64,000 nucleotides of DNA, taken from assembly GCA_040387555.1 (NCBI GenBank), contig JAZKDO010000005.1, positions 186,001-250,000 of the forward strand, written 5' to 3'. Origin of the DNA: UBA4416 sp040387555 (GTDB taxonomy: Bacteria > Bacteroidota > Bacteroidia > B-17B0 > Aurantibacillaceae). Positions 9,163 to 18,197 of this stretch are shown here, one piece after another. The notes under the pieces were generated by a model. It did no database searches, had not been told where the DNA came from, and was given only the letters and a program-made list of their open reading frames with translations. Position numbers and translations under genes: made by a program. How positions within the stretch are numbered: the stretch's first letter is position 1; every line of letters starts with the position of its first letter.

Positions 9163-10103
9163 TATCACCAGAGGCGATTGCTGAAAAATTTGGTTTAAAA
9201 ATTCTTGGAAATATTGACGTTCCAATTGAAGTCATCGGCTCTCTGAAGAAGCAATCCCGTAATGCCTTACTTTGGATTAAGAATGAAGAAGCTTTAGCGA
9301 AGTTAGAAACAGGTTATGCCATTATAAATTCACAACTAGGATTAGCAAATCCAAACGGTGCTGTGACTTATTTGATAACAAAAGAAAAACCTAGATTAAT
9401 ATTTGCCAAAATTATTCAGGAATTCTTTAAGGAACTTCTTGTGGAAGACTTCACAAATCAGGTTGAAATGCATCAAAAAAATCCTAATATTATTATTGGA
9501 GAAAATGTATTTATTGGCAAGAATGTTGTAATTGGTGATGGAACAGTTATCCATCATAATGTTGTAATATATCCGCTAACAAAAATAGGAAAAAACTGTA
9601 TTATTAGGACACATGTTTCTCTGGGCACGGAAGGGCTGGGTCTTGAAATGGACGCGAGTACAAACACTTATATTAAATTTCCCCAGTTAGGCGGAGTAAT
9701 ATTGGAAGATAATGTAGAAATTGGTCCAACTGCTACAATAAGACGTTCGGCCTTAGACGACACTATCATTAAAAGAGGAACAAAAATAGGTTCATTAGTA
9801 AATATTGGGCATAACTGTATTATTGGTGAAAACTGCATATTAACATGTCAAATTGTAACATCCGGATCTTCAATAATAGGGGATAATGTTTTTATGGGAG
9901 TTAATTCTATTGTTAAAAATGGAGTAAATATAGGTAGTAATGTGACGCTTGGCCAAGGGGCAGTTGTTACAAAAAATGTCCCTGATAATAGTACTTATGT
10001 TGGTAATCCTGCGGAGCCTATTGAGACTTACCGGAAATGGTCACAATTAAAAGTGTATTTATTTAAATTATATTCTGACGTTTTCAGAAATGACCCAGTC
10101 TGA
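9159..10103 (+). CDS. LpxD-like beta-helix N-acyltransferase
   Basis: This 314-residue protein has an N-terminal alpha/beta domain (about residues 1-95) followed by a left-handed beta-helix (about 100-290), the layout of LpxD, the UDP-3-O-acyl-glucosamine N-acyltransferase of lipid A synthesis. H218 in IGHNC aligns with the catalytic GHN histidine of LpxD. An LpxD inside a glycan operon is more likely a paralogue that acylates a repeat-unit amino sugar than the housekeeping enzyme, which normally sits with lpxC/fabZ/lpxA. It overlaps its neighbours on both sides, by 4 and 14 bases. Confidence 0.75.
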   Translation: MISPEAIAEKFGLKILGNIDVPIEVIGSLKKQSRNALLWIKNEEALAKLETGYAIINSQLGLANPNGAVTYLITKEKPRLIFAKIIQEFFKELLVEDFTNQVEMHQKNPNIIIGENVFIGKNVVIGDGTVIHHNVVIYPLTKIGKNCIIRTHVSLGTEGLGLEMDASTNTYIKFPQLGGVILEDNVEIGPTATIRRSALDDTIIKRGTKIGSLVNIGHNCIIGENCILTCQIVTSGSSIIGDNVFMGVNSIVKNGVNIGSNVTLGQGAVVTKNVPDNSTYVGNPAEPIETYRKWSQLKVYLFKLYSDVFRNDPV

Positions 10104-11355
10104 AAAAATATTAATTGTTTCATATAAACTTGGAACAGCGAACGGAGTAGGAGGACGGAGATGGCTAAATTATGGGCTGGAGTTGATAAGACAGGGGTAC
10201 GATGTTTTTTTCTTAACCTATCAGAAAAATATTCCCGAGGAGTTATCTGAACTTAAACATAAAGTTTTCCAAATAAAAGGTAATTATCCTGAAATATTAA
10301 ATAGTTCGCCGATTACTTTTTTGGAAAAAATCGCTTATCGTTTCCATCTGTTTATTCTTTCAAGGATTAATAAAGGGAATACTTTTGATACTACAATAAG
10401 AACTAAGAAAAAATTTATTTCAGCAGTCGTAGAAATAATTCGGGATCAAAAAATTAGCCATATAATAATTAGTGGTGCCCCATTTAGTTTATTGTATTTT
10501 GGGACGATTATAAAAAGTAAATACCCTTCTATTAAGCTTATTTCTGACTATAGGGATGCATGGACAAATGGCATAGGATATGGGATCCCAAGTTTGTCCA
10601 GGCAGAAATTAAATGAAGAATTAAAATATGAGAAGGAAGTCCATCGTGTTTCTGATAAAATTATAGTTGCTTCTGCGGACATTAAACGTTCTTTAAAAGA
10701 AATTTCGAATAGTATAGATCCAATAGTCTTGCCGAATTTTGTCGATTTATCTCCATTTAAACGAGAAAAAATTGCGCTGCAAAACTGCGATAAGGACAAG
10801 TATATATGCATCACACATATAGGTTCAGTTAATCAAGGAACTGAAATTTACTGGAGGCATTTCTTGCAAAAGATTGAAAAATTCAATCAACAATCTTACA
10901 AGAAAATAAAATGCCGTTTTATTGGGGGACAATTGCCTTTTTTGAAAAGTGAAATGGTCGAACACCAATTTTCTTTTATGGAATTTTTGCCCCATATGTC
11001 AGTTGTTCAATTAGGAGAATACATGGAAAAAACTGATTTGTTTGTTTTATTTAAAAATGACAAATTTCCTGACAGCTTTCCCACTAAATTTTTTGATTAT
11101 GTTTGTTTCAGAAAACCGATTGTATGTTATAGTATAAAGGGAGATGTTACGAATGAAATTGAGCAGAATGAATTGGGTCTTGTTTGTAATGAAAAAACTA
11201 CGCAAGAACAATTTAATATGCATATTGTGCTTTTAGTCAATAAAGCGAAATTTAATGGTAATTATGATTATGAAAAATTTATGCTCCCCCATCTCACAAT
11301 GAATTTAATCCAGGATGTATTTTCTGAAAATTTTGTTAAGAATATTGAAACATAA
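10090..11355 (+). CDS. GT4-like glycosyltransferase
   Basis: This 421-residue protein begins with ILIVSYKLGTANGVGGRRW, a common start for GT4-like enzymes with an N-terminal Glyco_trans_4-type domain. It has a central HIGSVNQGTE nucleotide-binding segment and a C-terminal FPTKFFDYVCFRKPIVCYS block that replaces the usual E-x7-E motif, so it belongs to the divergent branch where the first acidic residue is missing. Its ATG lies inside the end of the LpxD-like gene, a 14-base overlap. Acceptor and donor are unknown. Confidence 0.75.
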   Translation: MTQSEKILIVSYKLGTANGVGGRRWLNYGLELIRQGYDVFFLTYQKNIPEELSELKHKVFQIKGNYPEILNSSPITFLEKIAYRFHLFILSRINKGNTFDTTIRTKKKFISAVVEIIRDQKISHIIISGAPFSLLYFGTIIKSKYPSIKLISDYRDAWTNGIGYGIPSLSRQKLNEELKYEKEVHRVSDKIIVASADIKRSLKEISNSIDPIVLPNFVDLSPFKREKIALQNCDKDKYICITHIGSVNQGTEIYWRHFLQKIEKFNQQSYKKIKCRFIGGQLPFLKSEMVEHQFSFMEFLPHMSVVQLGEYMEKTDLFVLFKNDKFPDSFPTKFFDYVCFRKPIVCYSIKGDVTNEIEQNELGLVCNEKTTQEQFNMHIVLLVNKAKFNGNYDYEKFMLPHLTMNLIQDVFSENFVKNIET

Positions 11356-11384
11356 TTTGGAGATATTTAATTTAACTTAAGAAC

Positions 11385-12143
11385 ATGATAAAAAATAAAC
11401 TAAACTTTAAAACAAAGGTTAAAATAAGAAACCTGATTAATGATACACGCGGACTACTTTGTTTCAATAATCTTGACAAATTAGCACAAGTCTATAAAAC
11501 TGACAAATTCGGTAAACATTTTTATACGCCGCATTATCAATTTCATTTCTCAAAGTTTAAGTATAAGAGGTTTAAAATGCTCGAGATAGGAGTTGGAGGA
11601 CATGATAATCCTGTCGCCGGCGGTCCATCACTTCGTATGTGGAAGCGATTTTTTCCTTTTGCACAAATTTACGCATTAGATATTTTTGATAAATCGTTTT
11701 TTCAGGAAAAAAGAATACGTATTTTTCAAGGGAGTCAGGTCGACGAGGCCTTTCTTAAAAAAATGCTGGAAGAAACAGGTGAATTAGATATTATAGTTGA
11801 TGACGGAAGCCATGTAAATGAACATGTGATCGAGTCCTTTAAAATATTATTTCCAAAATTAAAGCAAGGAGGTATATATGTGATAGAGGACTGCCAAACC
11901 TCTTATCATGAAGGCTATTTTGGAGGCGATAATAAAAACTTTAACAATCTTAAAACATCGATGGGATTTTTTAAAAATTTGGTGGATGGATTAAATAGTG
12001 AGGAATATGGAATAAGAGGGTATGAGCGAAATTACTACGATAAAAATATTATTTCAATTCACTTTTACCATAGTTTAATTTTTATATACAAAGGAAACAA
12101 CAATGAAGGTGCGAGTTCTAACATTGCCTTTTCAAGAGATTAA
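11385..12143 (+). CDS. Class I SAM-dependent methyltransferase (MycE/ElmMI-like)
   Basis: This 252-residue protein contains the SAM-binding motif I MLEIGVGGHDN (residues 65-74), an acidic residue D99 at the end of strand 2 (YALDIF), IIVDDGSH (137-143) and YVIEDCQTSYHEGYFGG around E168/D169. The last block is characteristic of the sugar O-methyltransferases related to MycE and tetracenomycin rhamnose methyltransferases. It probably methylates a sugar hydroxyl of the surface glycan, either on the nucleotide sugar or on the chain end. It follows the GT4-like gene by 29 bases. Confidence 0.8.
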   Translation: MIKNKLNFKTKVKIRNLINDTRGLLCFNNLDKLAQVYKTDKFGKHFYTPHYQFHFSKFKYKRFKMLEIGVGGHDNPVAGGPSLRMWKRFFPFAQIYALDIFDKSFFQEKRIRIFQGSQVDEAFLKKMLEETGELDIIVDDGSHVNEHVIESFKILFPKLKQGGIYVIEDCQTSYHEGYFGGDNKNFNNLKTSMGFFKNLVDGLNSEEYGIRGYERNYYDKNIISIHFYHSLIFIYKGNNNEGASSNIAFSRD

Positions 12144-12178
12144 AAAGAAACCCATTACAGCTTAATTTGAAATAGGAA

Positions 12179-13162
12179 ATGAAAACCAATCCATTTATAC
12201 AAAAAATAATTAAACTTAATCAGGATTTTCCTGATAGAAATGAATTTCATGCACAAGCCGCTAAAGTATTGCCCGAAATGGGACAAGATAAAAACTTTTG
12301 GAACGAGGTGTTTAAACAAAACCTTACAGACAAAGACTATTTGCAGCGAAAATGGACCATGTATGAAATACCATTTCTCTATGTGTATGAATGTGATGAT
12401 TTTCATATCAAAATACATTTATTCGTTCCGTTAAAAAGCCAGGCACAAAACGTAGCCGCTTCTGCAATTCATCATCATAATAATTATATGCTGACTACCT
12501 ATGCAGCTTTTGGACCAGGATATGAAACTATATTATTTGAAAAGAATCCGCAGGTTAAGCCGCACACGAAAGAAGTAAACCTGAAGGTCAGGAAACGGTT
12601 TCATCAAAAAGATGAGCGGGTTCATTTAATTGACGCATGGGAGCCTCACGTTGTTATTAATCCCTCATCTTTATCTGCTACACTTCACATTTGGAGTCCT
12701 GACAAAAAAAGAGCGACAGATGGCTTAAGGAGCAATCCTGTTTTAAAATCGCTAAAGACACCACTTCGGAAAATAATCTATGCCTTAGGTTTAGATAAGA
12801 AGGCGGGAATTGCTGCAGAGAAAACTTATCAGTTCTATCCAAGAAACAATAGGTTTTATGGAATTCTGGAAGATGAGTTTTTTGCAGCAACACGAGCTCA
12901 GTCTGGTCCTGAAGTCAATGATTATTCAGTTCAAACGTTATTTGCATTCATACAGCGCATGGGTTTTCAGGATACGGAGTTTCTAAAACAATTAAAGCAC
13001 TCAGTTGACACTCCGAACTATTTTCACAAATGGATTGATAAAATTCTTAGTGGTGAACAAATAAAAGATACTTACGCGAAGGAAAGTATTAGTATCCCAG
13101 GAGGAATAATGACCATTGAAGATATTATGGAAACCAACAGATTGGCAAACAATTTACAATGA
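12179..13162 (+). CDS. Unrecognised histidine-rich protein of the glycan operon
   Basis: I do not recognise this 327-residue protein. There is no signal peptide or membrane helix. It has a central segment with a run of three histidines (H98-H100, ASAIHHHNNYML), a glycine turn (AFGPGYETILFE), and further histidines at H149, H157 (AWEPHVV) and H170 (LHIWSP) in short beta-strand-like pieces. This spacing resembles the metal-binding strands of a cupin-type beta barrel, but that is inference. Its stop overlaps wecB by four bases, so it is part of the operon and probably a cytoplasmic enzyme of sugar synthesis or modification. Confidence 0.8.
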   Translation: MKTNPFIQKIIKLNQDFPDRNEFHAQAAKVLPEMGQDKNFWNEVFKQNLTDKDYLQRKWTMYEIPFLYVYECDDFHIKIHLFVPLKSQAQNVAASAIHHHNNYMLTTYAAFGPGYETILFEKNPQVKPHTKEVNLKVRKRFHQKDERVHLIDAWEPHVVINPSSLSATLHIWSPDKKRATDGLRSNPVLKSLKTPLRKIIYALGLDKKAGIAAEKTYQFYPRNNRFYGILEDEFFAATRAQSGPEVNDYSVQTLFAFIQRMGFQDTEFLKQLKHSVDTPNYFHKWIDKILSGEQIKDTYAKESISIPGGIMTIEDIMETNRLANNLQ

Positions 13163-14250
13163 ATATTCACATTCTAATCGGTACCCGTCCTAATTTTATA
13201 AAAGTTACACAATTCAAAACTTTAGCTGAAAAGTACTATCCGCATTTTAAAATTTCAATTATTCATACCGGGCAACACTATGATGAGAAAATGGCGGATA
13301 TTTTTTTTCGCCAATTTAACTTAGAGCCTGATTATTATTTGAATATTGCCCCGGCTTCGGCAAATAAACAGGTTGCAGAAATCATGGTTAAGTTGGAGGA
13401 TTTGAATAAACGTATCGGACAACCAGACATTTTGCTGGTTCCCGGAGATGTTAATTCTACATTAGCGGGCGCTTTGTTTGCCAACAAGTCCAATATTAAA
13501 CTTGGACACATCGAAGCAGGTTTGCGGAGTTTTGACCGAACAATGCCTGAGGAATTGAATCGCCTGATAGTAGATGAATTGAGCGATTTCTTTTTTGTAA
13601 CTGAACCCAGTGGATTGGAACATCTCCAAAATGAAGGTAAAGAAAAAAAGAATATTTATTATGTAGGCAATACGATGATTGACACGATGGTGCGATTTGA
13701 AAAAGAAATTGAATCCTCCTCTATCCTGGAAGATTTAAAAATCAATGATCAAGATTTCGTTTTGATGACAATGCATCGGCCAGCCACGGTAGATGTCAAA
13801 GAAGAACTTAAGAAGTTAATTTCCTTAATCGAATATATAACCAAAAAATACAAGGTTGTTTTTCCGATTCATCCACGAACTATAAAAAATACTAAAGAAT
13901 TTAATTTATACGACCGTATTTCTTCAAATTCTAATTTGATCTGCACAGATCCCTTAGATTATTTTGCATTTCAAAAATTAATTAAAGAGTGCTCATTCAT
14001 ACTAACTGACAGTGGAGGCATTCAGGAAGAATCTACCTTCCGCCAAAAACCTTGTTTAACTCTTCGGCCAAATACCGAACGTCCTATCACGGTTGATGAA
14101 GGAACGAATACATTACTTCCATTTGATCTGGACTTAGTGAAAAAGCATATTTGCGAAGTTGAAAATGGCTCTTATAAAAAAGGAGCAATCCCTAAGTTGT
14201 GGGATGGAAAATCAACTGAGCGCATTTTAAAGGTATTATCAGAATTATAA
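13159..14250 (+). CDS. wecB: UDP-N-acetylglucosamine 2-epimerase (non-hydrolysing)
   Basis: This 363-residue enzyme interconverts UDP-GlcNAc and UDP-ManNAc. It shows the family blocks in order: GTRPNFIKV at the start, HTGQHYDEKM, GDVNSTLAGAL, HIEAGLRSFDRTMPEELNR and the C-terminal TDSGGIQEES that binds the UDP phosphates. The length is as expected for the non-hydrolysing type (about 370). It overlaps the upstream unknown gene by four bases. Its presence indicates ManNAc or a derivative such as ManNAcA in the surface polysaccharide, or a UDP-2,3-diamino/dideoxy sugar route that uses a WecB homologue. Confidence 0.92.
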   Translation: MNIHILIGTRPNFIKVTQFKTLAEKYYPHFKISIIHTGQHYDEKMADIFFRQFNLEPDYYLNIAPASANKQVAEIMVKLEDLNKRIGQPDILLVPGDVNSTLAGALFANKSNIKLGHIEAGLRSFDRTMPEELNRLIVDELSDFFFVTEPSGLEHLQNEGKEKKNIYYVGNTMIDTMVRFEKEIESSSILEDLKINDQDFVLMTMHRPATVDVKEELKKLISLIEYITKKYKVVFPIHPRTIKNTKEFNLYDRISSNSNLICTDPLDYFAFQKLIKECSFILTDSGGIQEESTFRQKPCLTLRPNTERPITVDEGTNTLLPFDLDLVKKHICEVENGSYKKGAIPKLWDGKSTERILKVLSEL

Positions 14251-14266
14251 TTTTGCTGTTCTATAT

Positions 14267-15481
14267 ATGAGAAACAAAAAAATAGTTTTTCTTGTTCCCG
14301 AGGTTGGTATTAATTATGAGCAAAGCGGAGGAGCTGGAACTCATATAAGAGGTACTATAGAGGGGTTAAAAAAAAGCGGAGTGGATGTCTTGCCTCTCCT
14401 CGCGGGTGATATTTTTGGAATCACAAGTGAAAGTAGCCTTAAAGTAAATGCTATAAAAAAAAGTTCTCTACGCGCAAGTCTAAAAAAGATTGTACCTGTG
14501 AAAATGAAATTTTTATTCAGGGATTTTAGGAGGATCTATTTTGATTATAAGTTTGAAAAAAAGATTATTGATCAAATAAGGGAATACTCTCCTGATGCGA
14601 TTTATGAACGATCAGCACTTTTTTCCATTTCCGGAGTTCGGCTGTCTAAGAGCCTGAACATTCCATTGATTCTTGAATCAGATGGATGTATGCCTGAAAT
14701 AACAAGTATGGATTTTGGTCTGTTTAGCATAAGACTAGCAAATCTGATTGAAGGGTATAAGCTCAGGAAGGCGAATTATATTTCAGCGTATAATGAGTTC
14801 TCGAAGCTATTTCTTGCGAAGAAGTTTAATGTACCCTTAAATAAAATAGTTGTTAAACCACTTGGGATTTCTCTTGCAGAAGGTTCATTTACTATGGCTG
14901 AGGTTGAACAACTAAAACAAAAATATGATCTACAGCATAAAAAGGTGGTAGGCTTTGTAGGAGCAATTTCAAAATATCATGGCGTTGATTTTTTAGTGGA
15001 TATGGCAAGGATTCTTTTGGAAAAAAAGATCACTGATATTGCAATTGTAATAGTAGGATGGAGTGGAGAAGCGCAAGAGTTAAAGCTAAAAGCCGAAAAA
15101 CTGAATTTGAGCAATGTCATCTTTACCGGAAGAGTTGATAAAAAAATAATACCTCTATATTATCAAATGTTTGATGTTGGTGTGATACCTGATTCTGAGC
15201 CGACTATTTATCCGGTAAAAGTTCTGGAATACGGAGCATATGGATTATGTCCTGTTGTTCCGGACTATAAAGTTTTTGATGAAATAATGATTAATAAAGT
15301 TCATGGATTTTATTTTAAGAAAAAAAACAGTTATTCTTTAGCTGAATTATTAATTGGAATATTTAAATCTACAAGCTATAAAACCGTGGCAAACAACTGG
15401 CAGCAAAAAGTTTTGTCGGACTGTACCTGGGAGAAGAGCGTAAGAGGGGTGGTAACAGTGCTTAATGATATTAGAAAATGA
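14267..15481 (+). CDS. GT4-family glycosyltransferase
   Basis: This 404-residue GT-B protein has an N-terminal SGGAGTHIRGTIEGL acceptor-side loop, GFVGAISKYHGVDFLVDMA at the start of the donor domain, and GVIPDSEPTIYPVKVLEYGAYG (here described in pieces) around the E-x7-E position, where the second glutamate E is retained in VLEYGA. The layout is that of GT4 group 1 transferases. It lies 16 bases after wecB and overlaps the next glycosyltransferase by four bases. Confidence 0.83.
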   Translation: MRNKKIVFLVPEVGINYEQSGGAGTHIRGTIEGLKKSGVDVLPLLAGDIFGITSESSLKVNAIKKSSLRASLKKIVPVKMKFLFRDFRRIYFDYKFEKKIIDQIREYSPDAIYERSALFSISGVRLSKSLNIPLILESDGCMPEITSMDFGLFSIRLANLIEGYKLRKANYISAYNEFSKLFLAKKFNVPLNKIVVKPLGISLAEGSFTMAEVEQLKQKYDLQHKKVVGFVGAISKYHGVDFLVDMARILLEKKITDIAIVIVGWSGEAQELKLKAEKLNLSNVIFTGRVDKKIIPLYYQMFDVGVIPDSEPTIYPVKVLEYGAYGLCPVVPDYKVFDEIMINKVHGFYFKKKNSYSLAELLIGIFKSTSYKTVANNWQQKVLSDCTWEKSVRGVVTVLNDIRK

Positions 15482-16677
15482 ATGTACTTCATATAAATCA
15501 AAGTTATGAGATAAAAGGTGGCGCAGAAGTATATGTACATCAATTACAAGAACTACTGCCAAAATACGGTGTCTCTTCCTTTTTTGTTGCAGTGTCTGAT
15601 TCTATCACTAAAAAGCTGTTTGATGTCAATGGTAAGAATGTTTCATTAATTAAGAAATCAAAATATGAGGTTGAAGAATTTTTAAGTTCATATATTGAGG
15701 ACAATAAGATTGATTTGATACACATACACAGTATTTCAAATATTGATCTCGTAAAGTTTTGCTTGCATAAAAAACCTGTGATCCGGTCGATGCATGAACC
15801 AAGAATGTTTTGTCCCGGTCGCCAAAAGTTTTTTCTTAAGTCCGAAACAATATGCAACATACCGTTCGGTTTACATTGTTGTATGCATGCTTATACTCAA
15901 AAATGCCAGGATTCGAGAATCCCATCTGAGGTTATTGCCAGTTACGAAAATGTAAGTTTTGAGATTAATTATGCTGCAAAAAAGTACAAGTGCATTCTGG
16001 CAATGAGTGATTATATAAAAAAAGAAGCATTATTGGCGGGTATTCCGGGACAAAACATTATAGTAATTCCATTTTTCACCCCCATTATGGGAGGACCTAA
16101 TGAGGAATTATATCAGAAAAAAACAGAAAAGCATATTGTTTTTGTTGGGCGCCTGCATGCATCTAAGGGAGTACATACATTAATCAAGTCTTTAAGCGAT
16201 ATTCTCAAGAAGGAAAAAGGAGTTTTTTTAGACATTATAGGGGATGGTTTATTTAAAAAGGAGCTCTTAAAAATAATTTCATCTCAGAATATTCCTTCAG
16301 AGAAAGTTATTTTTCATGGGTGGTTAAAGCATAATGATACTATTCGAAAAATTAAGGACTCTTATCTTGTAGTGTTCCCTTCCATTTATCCCGAGGCTTT
16401 CGGCCTAGTTGGGATAGAAGCAATGATGCATTCTAAGCCTGTTGTTGCCTTTGATGCGGGAGGTGTTTCTAGCTGGCTGAAGGATCAGGTCACTGGTTTT
16501 TTGGTAGATATAAAAGATGAAATAAAGTTTGCTGAGAAAGTTAGTTCTTTGCTTAATAATGAAGAACTTTACATGACTCTATCCTTGAATGCCAGGAAAT
16601 TGGCCTTGGAAAATTTCGTTCCAAAATTTCACCTTGAAACATTGGTAAAATTGTATAAAGGTGAACTCCCTAATTAG
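15478..16677 (+). CDS. GT4-family glycosyltransferase
   Basis: This 399-residue GT4 enzyme begins with VLHINQSYEIKGGAEVYV. It has a cysteine-rich insert (MFCPGRQKFFLKSE... NIPFGLHCCMH) common in a GT4 branch of exopolysaccharide loci, FVGRLHASKGVHTLI in the donor domain and a classical E-x7-E motif in YPEAFGLVGIEAMM. It is coupled to the upstream glycosyltransferase by a four-base ATGA overlap. It is the last intact gene of the compact operon; the next + strand reading frame is a decayed acyltransferase. Confidence 0.88.
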   Translation: MNVLHINQSYEIKGGAEVYVHQLQELLPKYGVSSFFVAVSDSITKKLFDVNGKNVSLIKKSKYEVEEFLSSYIEDNKIDLIHIHSISNIDLVKFCLHKKPVIRSMHEPRMFCPGRQKFFLKSETICNIPFGLHCCMHAYTQKCQDSRIPSEVIASYENVSFEINYAAKKYKCILAMSDYIKKEALLAGIPGQNIIVIPFFTPIMGGPNEELYQKKTEKHIVFVGRLHASKGVHTLIKSLSDILKKEKGVFLDIIGDGLFKKELLKIISSQNIPSEKVIFHGWLKHNDTIRKIKDSYLVVFPSIYPEAFGLVGIEAMMHSKPVVAFDAGGVSSWLKDQVTGFLVDIKDEIKFAEKVSSLLNNEELYMTLSLNARKLALENFVPKFHLETLVKLYKGELPN

Positions 16678-16717
16678 AACAATCAGAAATGGTGGATAGA
16701 AAAAAAACAGAGCATAA

Positions 16718-17011
16718 ATGGTCCAAAAAATAGAAGTACTTGATAGTTTAAGAGCGTTTGCTGCGCTTTCAGTTTGATTTTTTCATTTTATTTGCATTAC
16801 TGGTTATTTTCGCACAGAATGGCTGTTAAATTTTTTTAACACTGAATTCGGAGTACAGTTATTTTTTGTGATGATAGTTTTAATCTCAGGTCTTATTGCT
16901 ACACTAATATCATCCTATATTATGTACTTGTTTGTGGAAAAGCCATCAAAAAAATTATCTTCTTCTATAAAATATTCAAACCTGAATATTAATTCGTCCC
17001 ATTTGACTTAA
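16718..17011 (+). pseudogene. Acyltransferase-3 (OafA-like) relic with in-frame TGA and internal deletion
   Basis: Translation from the ATG gives the typical N-terminus of a membrane acyltransferase (LDSLRAFAALSV), then TGA at 16775-16777, then FFHFICITGYF and FGVQLFFV in the same frame. At about 16870 the sequence jumps directly to what looks like the C-terminal helix and tail of the family (LISSYIMYLFVEKPSKK). The R-x10-H pair of the family is still visible across the stop codon (R12, H23). About 250 residues of the usual 350-400 are absent. I read this as a gene inactivated by an internal deletion and a nonsense change, at the 3' end of the glycan operon. It overlaps the convergent acyltransferase by 23 bases. 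Confidence 0.75.
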
Positions 17012-18131
17012 TTAAGGAATAACGGGACTTTAGTTTTATAAATCTCAATTCTAAAAAATAATAGGAGGCAGCTGAAATTAATATCGTACTTATTATTACA
17101 GTTGTATATACAAAAATATTTTCAACTAATTCTGAATCAGAACGGAAGTGTTTTAGGTAAAGGTTGAGGCAGAATGGAATGATCATAAAATGGTACATGT
17201 ATAGACCATATGAAATCTTTCCTAGATAATTAAATGCCTTATTGTCAAAAAAGGTAGACGCAGAATTTTTAGCAGTAAAAAGTATAATCTGAAGAAATAA
17301 GATTGAATAAACTAAATGAATCCCATCCTGAAGAAACATAGGCGTAAAATAAATAAGGGCTATTGAAAAGATTAAACTTAAAATTAGAACAAAAGGATTG
17401 TAAACTAATTTTAGAATCCTGTGGTTGGTGTATAAAAAATAAGCACCAATTCCGCCAATAGACATGCATTCAAATTTAGACATTGCCACAAATAATTTTA
17501 CTGGTTTATACCAAAAGGCATTTTCATAAAAATATCCGAGTAACAGAATGGTTACTTTAATTAAAATCAAAACGATAGTAATCGCTATGAGTGTTCTGAG
17601 GACGTATTTACTTTTCGCAATAATAATCGGCCAAAAAACATAAAATTGTTCTTCGACACCTATAGACCAGACTTGTCCAATATTTGGTACCGCCGAATAA
17701 AAGGAGAATGCAATATTTGGTAATATAAGAACGTAAAGGATTAAGTTGGAATAGAAATTATTTTCAAAACTATTTGTCAGGTAGCCGACGCTGAAAAATT
17801 CAAAGTGTGGTAAAATAAAAAAACCTAATATTAAAATTAAATAATATAGGGGCCATATTCGTAATATTCGCCTGATATAAAATTGCTTAATGGAAATTTT
17901 GCAGGTTTTTTCTTTTTCTGCTAACAACAAGTAAGTAATTAAAAAACCACTGAGTACAAAGAAAAAATAGACCCCTAAGCCACCTAAATTAAAAAAAAGT
18001 GGATTGTTCCAATGACTTTTTAGCTTAAAACTGCCCTTAAGTAATTCAATATGAGTTATTATTACAGCGAGCGCGGCGAAAAACCGAAGGCCATTTAATC
18101 CGCTAAAATAAATATTTTTCGAATTTTCTAT
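16989..18131 (-). CDS. Acyltransferase-3 (OafA/YrhL-like) membrane protein without a standard start codon
   Basis: The reading frame codes for 380 residues of an integral membrane O-acyltransferase: LNGLRFFAALAVIITH with the R16/H27 (R-x10-H) pair, FFFVLSGFLITYLLL, RRILRIWPLYYLIL and a further series of hydrophobic helices ending near YYFLELRFIKLKSRY. Family members O-acetylate surface sugars. The first usual start codon is a TTG at 17928-17930, which would remove the first helix and the R-x10-H motif. Upstream of it the frame is open with clear family sequence to 18131, where the codon in the expected start position is ATA, after a TAA. It is probably a gene with a mutated start (ATG to ATA), or one using ATA. 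It is the only minus-strand gene in the locus. Confidence 0.7.
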   Translation of the reverse strand: MENSKNIYFSGLNGLRFFAALAVIITHIELLKGSFKLKSHWNNPLFFNLGGLGVYFFFVLSGFLITYLLLAEKEKTCKISIKQFYIRRILRIWPLYYLILILGFFILPHFEFFSVGYLTNSFENNFYSNLILYVLILPNIAFSFYSAVPNIGQVWSIGVEEQFYVFWPIIIAKSKYVLRTLIAITIVLILIKVTILLLGYFYENAFWYKPVKLFVAMSKFECMSIGGIGAYFLYTNHRILKLVYNPFVLILSLIFSIALIYFTPMFLQDGIHLVYSILFLQIILFTAKNSASTFFDNKAFNYLGKISYGLYMYHFMIIPFCLNLYLKHFRSDSELVENIFVYTTVIISTILISAASYYFLELRFIKLKSRYSLIKSNGTN

Positions 18132-18197
18132 TTCTTAAAGTATATTTTTGTAAAAGTACCCTTTTTTTTTATTTATTGTTTATTTTCATAATCTGAT

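Noticed and set aside
16775..16777. The TGA in the acyltransferase relic as selenocysteine or recoded TGA
   Set aside because: TGA is used as a normal stop elsewhere in the window (for example 5242-5244), no SECIS-like hairpin is apparent directly after it, and the same frame also has a large deletion, so loss of function is simpler.
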